Below are positions 19,478 through 30,029 of a stretch of 45,396 bases of DNA, piece by piece. The stretch comes from Stagonosporopsis chrysanthemi (Eukaryota > Ascomycota > Dothideomycetes > Pleosporales > Didymellaceae): the NCBI GenBank assembly GCA_022560025.1, contig JAFISE010000213.1, forward strand, positions 1 through 45,396, written 5' to 3'. A model generated the notes under the pieces. It had not been told where the DNA came from and did not search any database. It saw only the letters and a program-made list of their open reading frames with translations. A program made the translations under genes and the position numbers. Within the stretch, counting starts at the first letter, position 1. Each line of letters begins with the position of its first letter.

Positions 19478-22468
19478 TTACAGACCGTGCTCTGCAGAAG
19501 TAATCTGTCCAATGACGGGGTCAGCTTGGGGAGCCTCAAGCTCGGCGAGCTTCGCGAGGCTGCCCAGATCACGAATGATGTCCTCGTAATCGTAGCCTAG
19601 AAAGTGAAGGAAACGAGCCGCCCAACGAAGCGTATCGCGCACTTGGTCACGCGCAGAGGCCGTCATTTCTTGCTCTTCCTGGGTCCACTGCTCCACTTCG
19701 CCTTGGACCTTCCGTAAGATGGCCCAGATCGTCTGTCGATTCGGGAGAATTCGACCCTGCAACACAAGCACGGCGCCTGAGTCTTGGACGATCTCTATGT
19801 TGTCTGGAAACTCTGCAAGCTCTTCACTCTTCCCGAAACGGAATTGAGGCATAGTCGGTACTCCTCCAGGAGCTCGAAATGACTCAAACATCCTGCCAGG
19901 CTTGTAGCACCATTGATCGACGAGCTCTTTTCCTTTCACGCTGTCGAACCGATCAAGAATCCCGCCGAGGATCTGGTTGAAATTGTCTACGGGCAGCATG
20001 ATCTTCTGACGAGAAGAGAAATTGAGGAACCGAGAGCAATAAGACTTCCATGTCTCGTCAACAGAGGATAGTATAGCAAGCGTGCAGTTCAGCTCGTTCC
20101 GTATCGTGGTGAGAATCAAGCGCTCCCAGGCAAAGAGCATTCCAGAGAATGCCCCTTTAGCAGCAGTCGCCTCCGCTTGTGAGCCCCCCGAGACGCGTAA
20201 AAGTTCAGCGGCGAATGTAGTCAGAATGCTTGGCCGAGGAGTCCAGGTACCAAGCTTCAAAGCATGTGTTTGCATGTTTCGAATTGCATCCCAACGGCGA
20301 AGCCTGACTTGGCTGCGGAACAACGCTGTCAACACCTCGTTGGGCATACGCTGCTGCTTGGTCTTTGGATCGAAATAACCGGCCTGCTTGACTATATCGA
20401 GCACAATGTCGTTCTCTTTCGCCAGTGTGCCAAAGCGTACGAGTGACGCGGCTATATTTCGATGCTTGTACAGGCCCCGGCTGATCAACGGTCCATCGAG
20501 ATCTTCCGAGTGAACGAAACAGCGGCCAAGTTCATACAGCTCCGAGTCGGTTGCAAGATCCAGCAGCTTAGCAAGCAATGGCACAGGTAAATTCGTTTCG
20601 AACGAAGGAAAGTCGATCGGCGCTGTTTGACTGGTGAAGGGCTCGGCTTGCCGTAAGGGTATACGTTTCAAGGTTTCGAAGAACTGTTGCAACGACTTCT
20701 GCTTGTTATTGTCTGCATGCTGCTGAAGCATGTTGAATGACTCCATTGTACGCCGGGTATCCCCAATGCTGATAAAAGACCTGATGGCCCGGTGAAGGAG
20801 ACTGAGTGGAGCAGTGGTAGGCTCGAAGAAATAGGGGACTTCGTCGTCAGCTGCCGGGGAAGCGTTTGCAGAGCTGACTTCAGTACCGAACTCAGCAGCC
20901 AGCTTAAACAGGTGAAGCAAGAGCTCTGGGCGCTTTTCTGGATCGAAACCACCTGATTCCAGCAGGCGGGTGATGATCGAATCCCAAGCCACTGAGCCTA
21001 GACTTAAGTTGTTCGCCTCGAGAAACCCTTTCAGGTTCTTGATGTGATCAATCAGAACCTCGGGTTTCGTACCGCGCATTCCCACACCTAGGCGCATTTC
21101 GATCACAAGGGCATCAATAAAAGCTGTGACAACCTCGCTGCTGATTGTTCTCCGTGTGCGCGCGCGATCTTCGGCACCCGCCGCGGCATCGCCTCGCATG
21201 GGAAAGAGTCGCCATCCTTCTGATGCTGATGGCAAACGCTGCTGCTCAGCTTCCAGAATCTCGCGCCAACTGATCAAACCCCATGTAGCATCACCATGCC
21301 TGGAAGCTAGCTTCTCCAAGATCGCAATGCCGTCTGTAGTCCAGCCGCCGTGTAAGCATGACCAAAGGACTAGCTCCAGCCAGAGCTCAGGAGCGATTCC
21401 AGTAATCTCTATCTGGTATCGGGAGCCAGGTATCTCATGACCAAGGAAGTAAGAAGCCTTTGCGCCATACTTAGTAGCCTTTGCCGCGGCTTCATGTGCT
21501 CTCCATGACGCATCAGACAAAGCGGTCATGATCTTCGAGGACAGCATGTGTAGTGTTGGTGGTTGCTGTAATGCGTACTTATTGTTTTGTGGACGAAACG
21601 CATACACAGAGTCTGGCATGAACCCGATGTGGTGTAGATGAGCAATGATCTCCAAGACGTGCGACATTATCGTGTGCTGTCCCGACTTGTCCTGCTCTGG
21701 AGCAACAAGTATCATCGTGCCCAAACTTCTCCATAACTGGCCTAGAGCTCGTTTGACGATCAGGTGTTGTGGGTTGATAGTATCAGGGGCTTCCATCAAT
21801 TCATCCAAAGATATCTCGACTTTCCGTCGTGGACGTATCCGTTCGAGGCGCAAAGGGAGATTGGTCAACTCGTGTAAAGACCGAGAGTCGGCACCACCAG
21901 GCCAGGCAGCATTCTCAGAATAATCCAACCATCCTTGACTTTCATCCAATCGTTTTCCACCCTCCGCAAGCTTCTTTGCTATCCAGACCACCACCTGCCA
22001 GCGTCCTTCTACCAGTCCAAGATGACTGAGCAAGTCGTGGGAGGCGTCCTGAGCCTTTTTGATAACAATAGAGAGATCGAGCGATGTCACCGTGGTGGAG
22101 ACATCTGGTGCATCGATGTGTGTATGTCGTATATGGACTGGGAGGAAAGGCTCAATGGCCGTAAGCCAATGTTCGATATCGCCACGTGCATCGGCGTTGG
22201 GTGTGGGAATGCGGCCTTTCAGGGGCGATCTGCTGCGTTTTGGAGGGTATATAGAGACGGGAGAATCGTCCGGTCGTCCGGTCGAAGCTGGAGATGCGAT
22301 GCCTTGCGGTTTGGATCGACGTTTGCTCGATGAGAAGGGGCGTATAGAGCTTCGGGATAGCGCAGGAACGAGGAACGCGCAGACGGAGTGCGACGCAGCG
22401 GGGGCGCGGCTAGACGGACGAAATGCCTGTGTCAAAGCGCTGCGAAAGCACGTGTGCGCAGTGCTCAT
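19478..22468 (-). CDS. Predicted mitochondrial helical protein of unknown function
   Basis: One exon encodes 996 residues. The first ATG of the frame is at 22468; the frame stays open further upstream only through non-ATG codons. The N-terminus (MSTAHTCFRSALTQAFRPSS...FLVPALSRSSIRPFSSSKRR) is rich in R, S and A with no acids for about 50 residues, a classic matrix-targeting presequence. The rest is almost all amphipathic helix with no catalytic motif visible, and pieces such as MPNEVLTALFRSQVRLRRWD and AIRNMQTHALKLGTWTPRPS resemble the degenerate 35-residue pairs of fungal PPR-like mitochondrial RNA factors. I therefore suspect a mitochondrial gene-expression factor, but I cannot name a family. 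It shares a 369-bp divergent promoter with the PARP-finger gene. Confidence 0.85.
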   Translation of the reverse strand: MSTAHTCFRSALTQAFRPSSRAPAASHSVCAFLVPALSRSSIRPFSSSKRRSKPQGIASPASTGRPDDSPVSIYPPKRSRSPLKGRIPTPNADARGDIEHWLTAIEPFLPVHIRHTHIDAPDVSTTVTSLDLSIVIKKAQDASHDLLSHLGLVEGRWQVVVWIAKKLAEGGKRLDESQGWLDYSENAAWPGGADSRSLHELTNLPLRLERIRPRRKVEISLDELMEAPDTINPQHLIVKRALGQLWRSLGTMILVAPEQDKSGQHTIMSHVLEIIAHLHHIGFMPDSVYAFRPQNNKYALQQPPTLHMLSSKIMTALSDASWRAHEAAAKATKYGAKASYFLGHEIPGSRYQIEITGIAPELWLELVLWSCLHGGWTTDGIAILEKLASRHGDATWGLISWREILEAEQQRLPSASEGWRLFPMRGDAAAGAEDRARTRRTISSEVVTAFIDALVIEMRLGVGMRGTKPEVLIDHIKNLKGFLEANNLSLGSVAWDSIITRLLESGGFDPEKRPELLLHLFKLAAEFGTEVSSANASPAADDEVPYFFEPTTAPLSLLHRAIRSFISIGDTRRTMESFNMLQQHADNNKQKSLQQFFETLKRIPLRQAEPFTSQTAPIDFPSFETNLPVPLLAKLLDLATDSELYELGRCFVHSEDLDGPLISRGLYKHRNIAASLVRFGTLAKENDIVLDIVKQAGYFDPKTKQQRMPNEVLTALFRSQVRLRRWDAIRNMQTHALKLGTWTPRPSILTTFAAELLRVSGGSQAEATAAKGAFSGMLFAWERLILTTIRNELNCTLAILSSVDETWKSYCSRFLNFSSRQKIMLPVDNFNQILGGILDRFDSVKGKELVDQWCYKPGRMFESFRAPGGVPTMPQFRFGKSEELAEFPDNIEIVQDSGAVLVLQGRILPNRQTIWAILRKVQGEVEQWTQEEQEMTASARDQVRDTLRWAARFLHFLGYDYEDIIRDLGSLAKLAELEAPQADPVIGQITSAEHGL

Positions 22469-22837
22469 TGGGGGTTTCGCAGCCAAATTGGTGAGCGTGA
22501 AAGCAACTGCATGCGCATGTGCTTGAGGCAATAGCTGTAACTTTTTCCATCCATGACGCTGACGATCCAGGGTTTAACCGCCAGCCGTAGCAAGCGCGTC
22601 TGTAGCGCGTGCCTGTAGCCTGACCTGACATCTGCCTGGGAACACTAGACCCAACAACACTTCTCTGTTTGCTATTTAACTAGACTGCTGCAACTTGACG
22701 CGTCCTTTAACCCTCACTCGCCGCATATGTTCTTGTTCGCCTACTAAATTGTGCTTTCAACGCACAGCAAGCGCGTGTTGACCATAGCAAGCTTCGCTTG
22801 CGCTTGACGCAATAGTGAATACAGCTTGAGTGCAAAG
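22469..22837. other. Divergent promoter of the mitochondrial protein and PARP-finger genes
   Basis: Just 369 bp separate the two start codons. It holds a palindromic GACGCGTC at 22697-22704 and a short inverted repeat GCAAGCTTCGCTTGC near 22786-22800. No coding is seen. Confidence 0.55.
22697..22704. promoter_or_regulatory. MluI-type box (ACGCGT core)
   Basis: The octamer GACGCGTC contains ACGCGT, the site of MBF-type (Mbp1/Swi6) G1/S regulators in ascomycetes. It lies 134 bp before the PARP-finger start codon. A single site has modest predictive value. Confidence 0.35.
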
Positions 22838-23959
22838 ATGGGTGTCTATCGTGTAGAAGCTTCGCCTAACAACCGTAAGTGCGATCTCTCCGTGTTGTAC
22901 AACATTGACAACAAGTATTTCCTTTACGTTGTTCTAACCAGCAACATAGGCGCCGGCTGTATCAACAAGGAGTGCAAAGACAAAGGGACCAAAATCCTCA
23001 AAGGCGAATTTCGCTTCGCAGTTCAGGTCACCATTAAGGATCACCAGTCATGGCAGTACAAGCATTGGTATGTCATGTCTCTACATCATTCGACTTCTAC
23101 CTTACTAACTTCAAAGGGGTTGTGTCACACCTAAGCAGATCGAGAATCTGATAGAATCTTCAGGCGGTGACACAGACATGGTCGACGGCTACGACGAGCT
23201 TCCCGACGAGTTCAAAGAGAAGGTCGATTACGCTCTTGAGAACCATCATGTCCACGACGACGATTGGAACGGCGTAAGTTTGTTGAAAAGGACCTACTCG
23301 GCCTTGTGCGCAACCGCTGACTATCGCAGGACCTTGAGGCAAACCGCGATGGTCGCAGTGGTATGCGTCTTACTAAAGCTGAATTGAAGAAGAAAGCGAA
23401 AGAGGCTGGTGACGATGTCGGTGGCGAAGAGAAGCCCAAGAAGAAGCGTGGCAAGAAAGCCAAAGCTGACGACGAGGAAGACGAAGAGGAAGCACCTGCA
23501 CCAAAGAAGAAGAGCGCCAAAGCCGCCAAGAAAGAGAGCAGCGATGCTGAAGACGAGCCAGCCCCAAAGAAGCGTGGACGGCCAGCCAAAAAAGCCAACG
23601 ACGATGAAGATGAGGCTCCTGCGCCCAAAAAGGCACGTGCTACTCGTGGCAAGAAGATCGAGCACAAAGAGGAGGATGATGAAGAGGTGGAGGCCCTGCC
23701 AAAGAAGAAGAGCAAGGCCAAGGCCAAACCCAAGGGTAAACCCAAGAAGGCCACTGTCGATAGCGAGGACGAGGCCGAGCCAGAAGAAGAACCGGAGGTA
23801 GACGATAAGACTGTTGACAAAAGGGATGAGGTAGCTCCCCAGACAACGGGCGGCAGGAAGGCCGCCCCGAAGAGGTACGACTTGTCAATCCCAACTCCCC
23901 ATGCTGTATGCTAACGTTTGTGTAGGGGCAAGAAGAAGGCCGCCGCCAGCGACGAGTAG
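22838..23959 (+). CDS. PARP-type zinc-finger protein with a charged, repeated tail
   Basis: Five exons (22838-22874, 22950-23067, 23117-23273, 23330-23874, 23926-23959) encode 296 residues. The ATG at 22838 is the first real ATG in frame. The N-terminus MGVYRVEASPNNRAGCINKE begins a PARP-type finger with ligands C16, C21, H51 and C54 (KHWGC), followed by VTPKQIENL; such fingers bind DNA nicks and breaks. The linker YDELPDEFKEKVDYALENHH leads to a long tail of alternating acidic runs and lysine-rich blocks, about four imperfect units around APAPKK, one of them an AT-hook-like KRGRPAKK. It ends GKKKAAASDE. No WGR, BRCT or ADP-ribosyl-transferase domain is present, so it is not a PARP enzyme. 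A nuclear DNA-binding or strand-break-sensing role is inferred. Exons 1 and 5 are only 37 and 34 nt. Confidence 0.92.
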
Positions 23960-24603
23960 ATGCACAACGTCAGCTCATGCATGTGGCTCATCTTCCACCA
24001 ATTCTTTCTCCAAACTAATGTGCCCATCGGCCGTCGCCTCGGCCTACGTCCTTTAAGTTTTAGCAGATATCATGTAAAACGTATACCCTTTGTGCGACAG
24101 TAGATAATGGATGATGATAAACGAGCACAGCTTTCCTACATTTGAAGTCTATCGTTCATGAGCCTTTTCGGCACTGGCGTGACGTCAAGCCTAGCCCGTC
24201 CCCCCACCCCCTACTGGCAAAGCTCACACCTCTCTCGAAAACTACTGCGAACTGCAAGAAAGTATAGCACAGATTCTATACACGTCTGCGGCGCAGTAGA
24301 CATGGACGTTAGACTGTTCGTCTTGTAGATTAGTAGTATCACTTTCGAATCCGACCGAACTACCAAGCACATACAAATAAACACGATTTGTTGAATTCGT
24401 CTCTACACTCGCACAACTGAACGTAAGTCCGCTCTCGGACTCTATCCGCCCAAACGCCAAAGTCTATGCAACCCATGTATTACACCAGCAGTGTTGAAGG
24501 AAGGGATATGTTGAGGCGCCGGACTCCCACGCTGGTGTTGAATGTAAATGCAGCAAAACATGAAAGAAAATAGAGTGACCACTCGATGTTGAGAGTGAGT
24601 GGT
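23960..24603. other. Convergent 3' region of the PARP-finger and GLDC genes
   Basis: This separates two stop codons on facing genes. I see no gene. The long open frame running in from GLDC on the minus strand (down to 24480) is only the unspliced read-through of its last intron. Confidence 0.6.
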
Positions 24604-27600
24604 TTATGTAGGGTTGGGTGCGGCGGCGCCAGTGATGTCGCCGCCCTCGGACTCCATGGGGGCACATGTGCAGAAGAGGTTGGTGTCGCCGTAGGCTGTG
24701 ATATGTTAGTCAAAGATACGTACGTGGGCAAGAGTGAGTGCAGTGACTTACCATCATCAAGCCTGGTGACGCTGGGCCAGAACTTCTTCTCCTTCAGGTA
24801 TGGCAGAGGATACGCGGCATCCTCTCTACTGTAAGCACGGTCCCAGTTACCAACAATGAGATCTTGCTGGCTGTGAGGGGAGTTGGTGAGCAGGTTCTTG
24901 CCGGCACCCTTGGGCTGCTTGCCATCCTCGATGTCCTTGATTTCCTTGCGGATAGAGATCAGGGCGTCGCAGAAGCGGTCGAGTTCGACCTTGCTCTCGG
25001 ACTCAGTAGGCTCAATCATGAGGGTGTTGGCGACGGGCCAGCTCATGGTGGGTGCGTGGAAACCATAATCTTGCAGACGCTTGGCGATGTCGATAGCCTC
25101 AACGCCAGCAGTTTCTTTGAAACCACGCACATCAAGGATGAATTCGTGGGCGCAGCGACCCTCAGCATTGGTGTACAAAATTGGGTAGTGAGGCTTGAGC
25201 TTCGAGAGGATGTAGTTGGCGTTCAAGATGGTGATCTTCGTAGCTTGTGTCAGTCCAATGGAGCCCATCATCTTGATGTACGCCCACGAAATAGGCAGAA
25301 TGGAGGCGCTACCCCATGGTGCACCGGAGATGGGGTACACAGCCTGCTCGCCGCCAGTCTCGTTCCTCAAGTGGCCGGGCAGGAAGGGAGAGAGATGGCT
25401 CTTGACGCCAATAGGTCCAACACCTGGGCCGCCGCCGCCGTGGGGAATGCAGAAGGTCTTGTGGAGGTTAAGATGGCAGACATCGGCTCCAATCTCGCCA
25501 GGAGAGCACAGACCGATCTGAGCGTTCATGTTGGCTCCATCCATGTATACCTGGCCTCCGTACTGATGGATCAAGTCGCAGGCTTCCTTCGCCGCAGGCT
25601 CGAAAACACCGAAAGTAGATGGGTAGGTGATCATGAAAGCGCCGAGCTCATCCTTGTGCTTCTCGCATTTGGCCTTGAGATCAGCGATATCGAGGTTTCC
25701 TGTAGCCGTATCGCACTTGACGGGCACAACGCGCATACCGCACATAGCAGCACTAGCAGGGTTGGTTCCGTGGGCAGAAACTGGGATCAGGCAGATGTCA
25801 CGCTTCTTGCCTGGCTGCTGTTCGAGGTACTTGCGAATGACGCGCAGACCAGCAAATTCACCCTGAGCACCGGAATTGGGCTGCAGAGATACAGCGTCAA
25901 ATCCTGTGATGTCCGCGAGATCATTCTCGAGCTGACCGATCATCTCAAGGTAGCCCTTCGCACGCTCGAGCGGCAGGAATGGGTGCAGGTTGCCAGTAGT
26001 CTCCCAAGATACAGGTGCCATCTCAGACGTAGAGTTCAGCTTCATTGTGCAGGAACCAAGAGGAATCATTGAGTGGACGAGGGAGAGATCCTTGGACGCC
26101 AAGTGGTTGATGTAGCGCAGCAGCTCAGTCTCAGAGTGGTGCGAGTTGAAAACCGGGTGTGTCAAAAACTGAGAAGTCCTCTTGTATCCCTCAGGTGCTT
26201 CGACAGCAACCTTTTGAGAGAAGTCGACCTTCGCATTACCGCTGGTCAAGACCTTGAGGAGTGCGGAGATGGTCTGGGAAGTAGTGGTCTCGTCGAAAGA
26301 AAGGCCAATGTGGCTGTCATCGACCTTGCGCACCAAGATTTCATTGCGCTCCAATTCAGCGATCAGAGGCTCAGTGTTGTTGCCTGTCTGGACCACGAAG
26401 GTGTCGAATGCCGCTGGGGCGTTATCAAGCTGGGCGCGTTTGCCAGTCTTGTAACCAGCGTCAATGAGCGCCTGTTGTACGAGTCTGGTCTTTGCCACAA
26501 CCTGCTTCGCGATCTGAGTCAGACCGTTGGGTCCGTGGTAAACAGCGTACATAGCGCTCATGTTGGCAAGCAGCGCCTGCGCAGTGCAGACATTGCTGGT
26601 TGCCTTCTCACGACGAATGTGCTGCTCTCGTGTCTGGAGAGCAAGGCGTGCTGCCGGCTTACCAAGTCTGTCCTTTGAAAGACCGATAATACGTCCCGGG
26701 ATCTTGCGCTTGTGCTTGTCAACACTCGCGAAGAAGGCAGCGTGGGGTCCGCCGAAGCCAAGCGGCACACCGAAGCGTTGCGCGTTGCCAAAAGCAATGT
26801 CAGCACCGAACTCTCCCGGGGGAGTGAGCAGTGTAAGTGCGAGGAGGTCAGTGGCTACACTGAGAAGCGCACCCTGCTTGTGAACCTGTTCCGCGAGGCC
26901 GCGGAAATCGCTGACACCACCGTCCGTGTCAGGGTATTGTGCCAGAACACCGACCAGATCCTGTCCGAGCTCCTCAACGCGCTTGCTATTGTCTGCAAGC
27001 ACATCCGCGACCTCGATCTTGATGCCGAAACCTTCGGCACGCGAGCGAAGAACCTGGATGGTCTGAGGGTGACAGGCGGATGATACAAGGAATGTCTTGT
27101 TCGGGCGCTTTTGACGTGGTCCTGACAGCGAGCCAAGCGACATGGTCATAGCCTCAGCAGCAGCTGTGGGCTCATCGAGCAAAGAAGCGTTTGCGATTGA
27201 CAGGCCAGTCAGGTCAGTGACCATGGTCTGGAAGTTGAGGAGCGACTCCAGACGACCCTGGCTGATCTCAGGCTGGTATGGTGTGTAGCTGGTGTACCAT
27301 TGAGGGTTTTCAAGGACATTGCGCTTGATGACCTCGGGTACATTGGTGTTGTAGTAACCCTGCCCGATCAAGCTCTTTCCTGGCCTGTTCTGTCCCATAA
27401 TGCGCTTTGCGTTCTTGAGGAAGACAGACTCGGGCACGCCATTCGCCTGCCAATCAGCCCCATGACGGTCCGAGAGCTTTCCAACCTTGAGCTCGCGATT
27501 GTTGAGAATGTCTGCAGGAATGACCTGGCGCACAAACTCGTCCAGGCTGCTGACTGGCGGGTCGAGCGCCTTCAGCATGGCCTCTGTCGACTCAGCGGAG

Positions 27601-27857
27601 GGGCCGATATGCCTGCGGGGAAACGTGTCCAGCGCCTCTGTAGGCTTCACGGAATCGCTGTTCTGCTTGGGAGTCTCAAACACATCCTCGGCAGGCTGAA
27701 CAGCTGCAGCCTGCTGGAATGCTCTGTATTGCTGGCCATAGCTCACAACTGCTCGCTGTGTACAACTCACAACAGTCGGGCGTTGAAGCTGGGCGACGCG
27801 TGTAGAACGAGCGAGCCTTGCGGCAGAGCTCGCTGCTCTGAGGCACGCTGTGCGCAT
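24604..27857 (-). CDS. GCV2: Mitochondrial glycine dehydrogenase (decarboxylating), glycine-cleavage P-protein
   Basis: Exons 27857-24752 and 24695-24604 join across a 56-nt intron (GTAAGT donor, ACTAAC branch, CACAG acceptor) and encode 1065 residues. The P-protein takes glycine, releases CO2 with pyridoxal phosphate and passes the aminomethyl group to the lipoyl H-protein in the mitochondrial matrix. The first in-frame ATG opens an arginine/alanine-rich presequence, MRTACLRAASSAARLARSTR. The N-terminal half begins RHIGPSAESTEAMLKALD and contains YTPYQPEISQGRLESLLNFQ and GVPLGFGGPHAAFF. The C-terminal half has MIPLGSCTMKLN, PNSGAQGEFAGL and the PLP-lysine motif HLNLHKTFCIPHGGGGPGVG, with K at about 800. 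The 92-nt last exon supplies YGDTNLFCTCAPME. Family length and motifs are complete. Confidence 0.97.
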
Positions 27858-28170
27858 TGTGATCTTTCTTCGTCCGCGGGGACTAGGAAACCACAATGTG
27901 GGGCGTGGGAATCTGGGGAAGTCGCGAGCGAAGAAGCTGAAAGAGGTCAATTGGGCTATCTGGCAGATTATCGAGGGATGAATCGTACAATAGCTATGGT
28001 GACTTCACTCAGGTGATCTGCAGCTTAGCCCAGGAAAGGTACTGGGGAATGCCGCTGCCACTGTCGTTGCTGTTGCGTCGTCGCAACTTAGCTAGGTCTT
28101 CCAAAGACGGTTGTCTGCGTCAAAGACACAAGAAAGAATGAAGAAAGAAAAGTCTCGTCAGACCCTTCCT

Positions 28171-28279
28171 CGATAATTTCCAGCAATCGATACAGCTAAG
28201 GTTTATCTGCACTACCAGTCCATAAACCGTCATTATCCGCGGCCCTTGATTGATTCCGCGCCGCTGGAGGAACCGATAA
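28171..28279. promoter_or_regulatory. Cluster of three GATA-factor sites upstream of GLDC
   Basis: HGATAR motifs occur at 28171-28176 (CGATAA), 28203-28208 (AGATAA on the minus strand) and 28274-28279 (CGATAA), about 310-420 bp before the GLDC start. AreA/Nit2-type nitrogen regulators bind closely spaced GATA sites, and glycine catabolism releases ammonia, so nitrogen control is plausible. The motif is short and common, so this is a suggestion. Confidence 0.3.
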
Positions 28280-29602
28280 GAGGATTGGCACCCTTACCGA
28301 ACCAACGGTCGCCTGCCATGAATAATACCATTCCGGCTCGCCTGCCGTAGCTGCAACAAATGTACCAATCAGGCAACTTTATACATCGAATTAGGCCTGA
28401 AAGCGCAATCTGTTACTAGATGTTTGATGCTCAGCGACTCCGCTTTCTGCCCGCACATCACGAGTGATGCGCGTTCGCAGGTGGTGCATGGACCCTGAGG
28501 CGTTGCGGGATCGATTGCCCGTCGGAGATCGCGTCTTCTTCTCCGTCGCTTGATAGACGATCGCTCTGCCTCGTCCACTGCAGCCTTGAATTGTGTTGAG
28601 GTAAAAAGCTTCCAGTATATCTCTCTATGACTTCCGTGTCACAATTTTGCACTATGTTATTGGAAATCGTTTGTGAACACATAGGGCTCCAGAACTGGTT
28701 ACCGGCTACATCTAGTTAGGTACGAATATGCTCGCATCTCTCTCCAGCTATCGCCACGCTCGTCTGCATAGCTGAGGTTGAATGCGCACCGAGGGTAAGC
28801 CACGTGTAGCGCATTGGTCTACGTACTTGATGCAGAAAAGATGGCGAAGGAGCGATCGCCGAAATACAGTAAACTTACGAAAAGCGGCAAAATATACAAC
28901 AGCGGTCATGGGCTAGCAAGACACGTGCCTCCTCCAGAACAAGCCCTACATTTGTGCAGGAGAACGCTACCACGACTTACCCTGTCATTAATGACCTCAA
29001 TCTTACATGCCTGCTAGCTACAAGCAGTATGTAAAATTGAGGCAAAAGGCCCCATGAGTATATGGAGACCAAAAGAAGGGACAGCGCTTTCCGAGCAGAG
29101 GAGAAGATCAGTATGGCTGCAGGCGGGCACAACAGAATACAAGCCAGACTAAGGTAAGTAGAACCAAAGACACTGGAGAGACCTGCATTGTTGCCATATT
29201 GGAGACACAAAGTGCATCAAAGCTGCCCCTCAGCATTACGGAGCGCATCACCTGCGCTATTCTATGTCTTTCCCTTGGCTTTGAGATCTGCCGATGCTAC
29301 ATATACTGATTCTACATCGTTCTCACATGGTAGAGGTATCAAAAGTTGTTTCTGGTTGCAAACAGACGACATAGTTTAGTGAAACATTTTATCTTTATTT
29401 GTTACTACGGCATATCTTCTTCCAAATCCAGGAGGACTCGCAGACCACTTCCAAGTCCCAGCAAATGAACGAATATGATGAATAAACATCAAATAAATCG
29501 CAAATCAAATAAACGAATTTTACGATCCAGCTTCAAACAGGTCAGAAATCAAACTCTACGAACAGATATCTGAGGAGTCGGAAACTTATGGCAATAATCG
29601 AC

Positions 29603-30029
29603 TTATTTCCCAGCCTGGTAGTCATCTGGCAATGGCACCGCGAAATCATCTCCGCCGGGCTGAACAATCAGAGATATTCCAGCAACGAGACAGTTGTAAT
29701 CGCCAGCAATGTCCAGGCCCAGAACGCAATCCATTCTGTCATCAACATTGACCGAATGGAAGACGGAGGTCGGAGGCGATGGCGGGCAGAACCACTTGTT
29801 GCGCGATAGGACCGAGGATGTCATATAAGACGCTACCAACAAATCGTGTCACAGGCTTGAGATGTGAAGCGAGATCACAAAAGGCTCTGTCTGTGACTGT
29901 AAGAGATGCGAAAGTGAGGGGTTCGAAAGTCACAAGACTCCACCTTGCATGGCCTCCAGGTTCAAGATCGACCTTCTCCTGCTGGACCGGCGGTCGTACC
30001 GGCTCACCGTCGTCTTCGTCATTCGGCAA
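29603..30029 (-). pseudogene. Possible eroded gene, two frames
   Basis: From about 30029 the minus strand reads PNDEDDGEPVRPPVQQEKVD, then WSLVTFEPLTFASLTVTDRA and FVGSVLYDILGPIAQQ, and stops after LPFGQC. Just beyond, in another frame, it continues as NVDDRMDCVLGLDIAGDYNC with LVAGISLIVQPGGDDFAVPL and a stop at 29603. Both segments look protein-like (balanced composition, ordered hydrophobic pattern), and no GT-AG intron joins them cleanly, so a frameshift is likely. The protein family is unknown to me and no clear start or upstream exon was found. It could also be chance open frames. Confidence 0.3.

Noticed and set aside
22469..22531. N-terminal extension of the mitochondrial protein
   Set aside because: The extension has no ATG; the matrix presequence begins at the ATG at 22468.
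22826..22837. Upstream start for the PARP-finger protein (four extra residues)
   Set aside because: That position is TTG; the first ATG in frame is 22838.
24864..26678. Long plus-strand open frames (402 and 201 residues) opposite GLDC
   Set aside because: They are antisense shadows of a strongly conserved gene with GC-biased third positions; no domain, and the sense product is complete.
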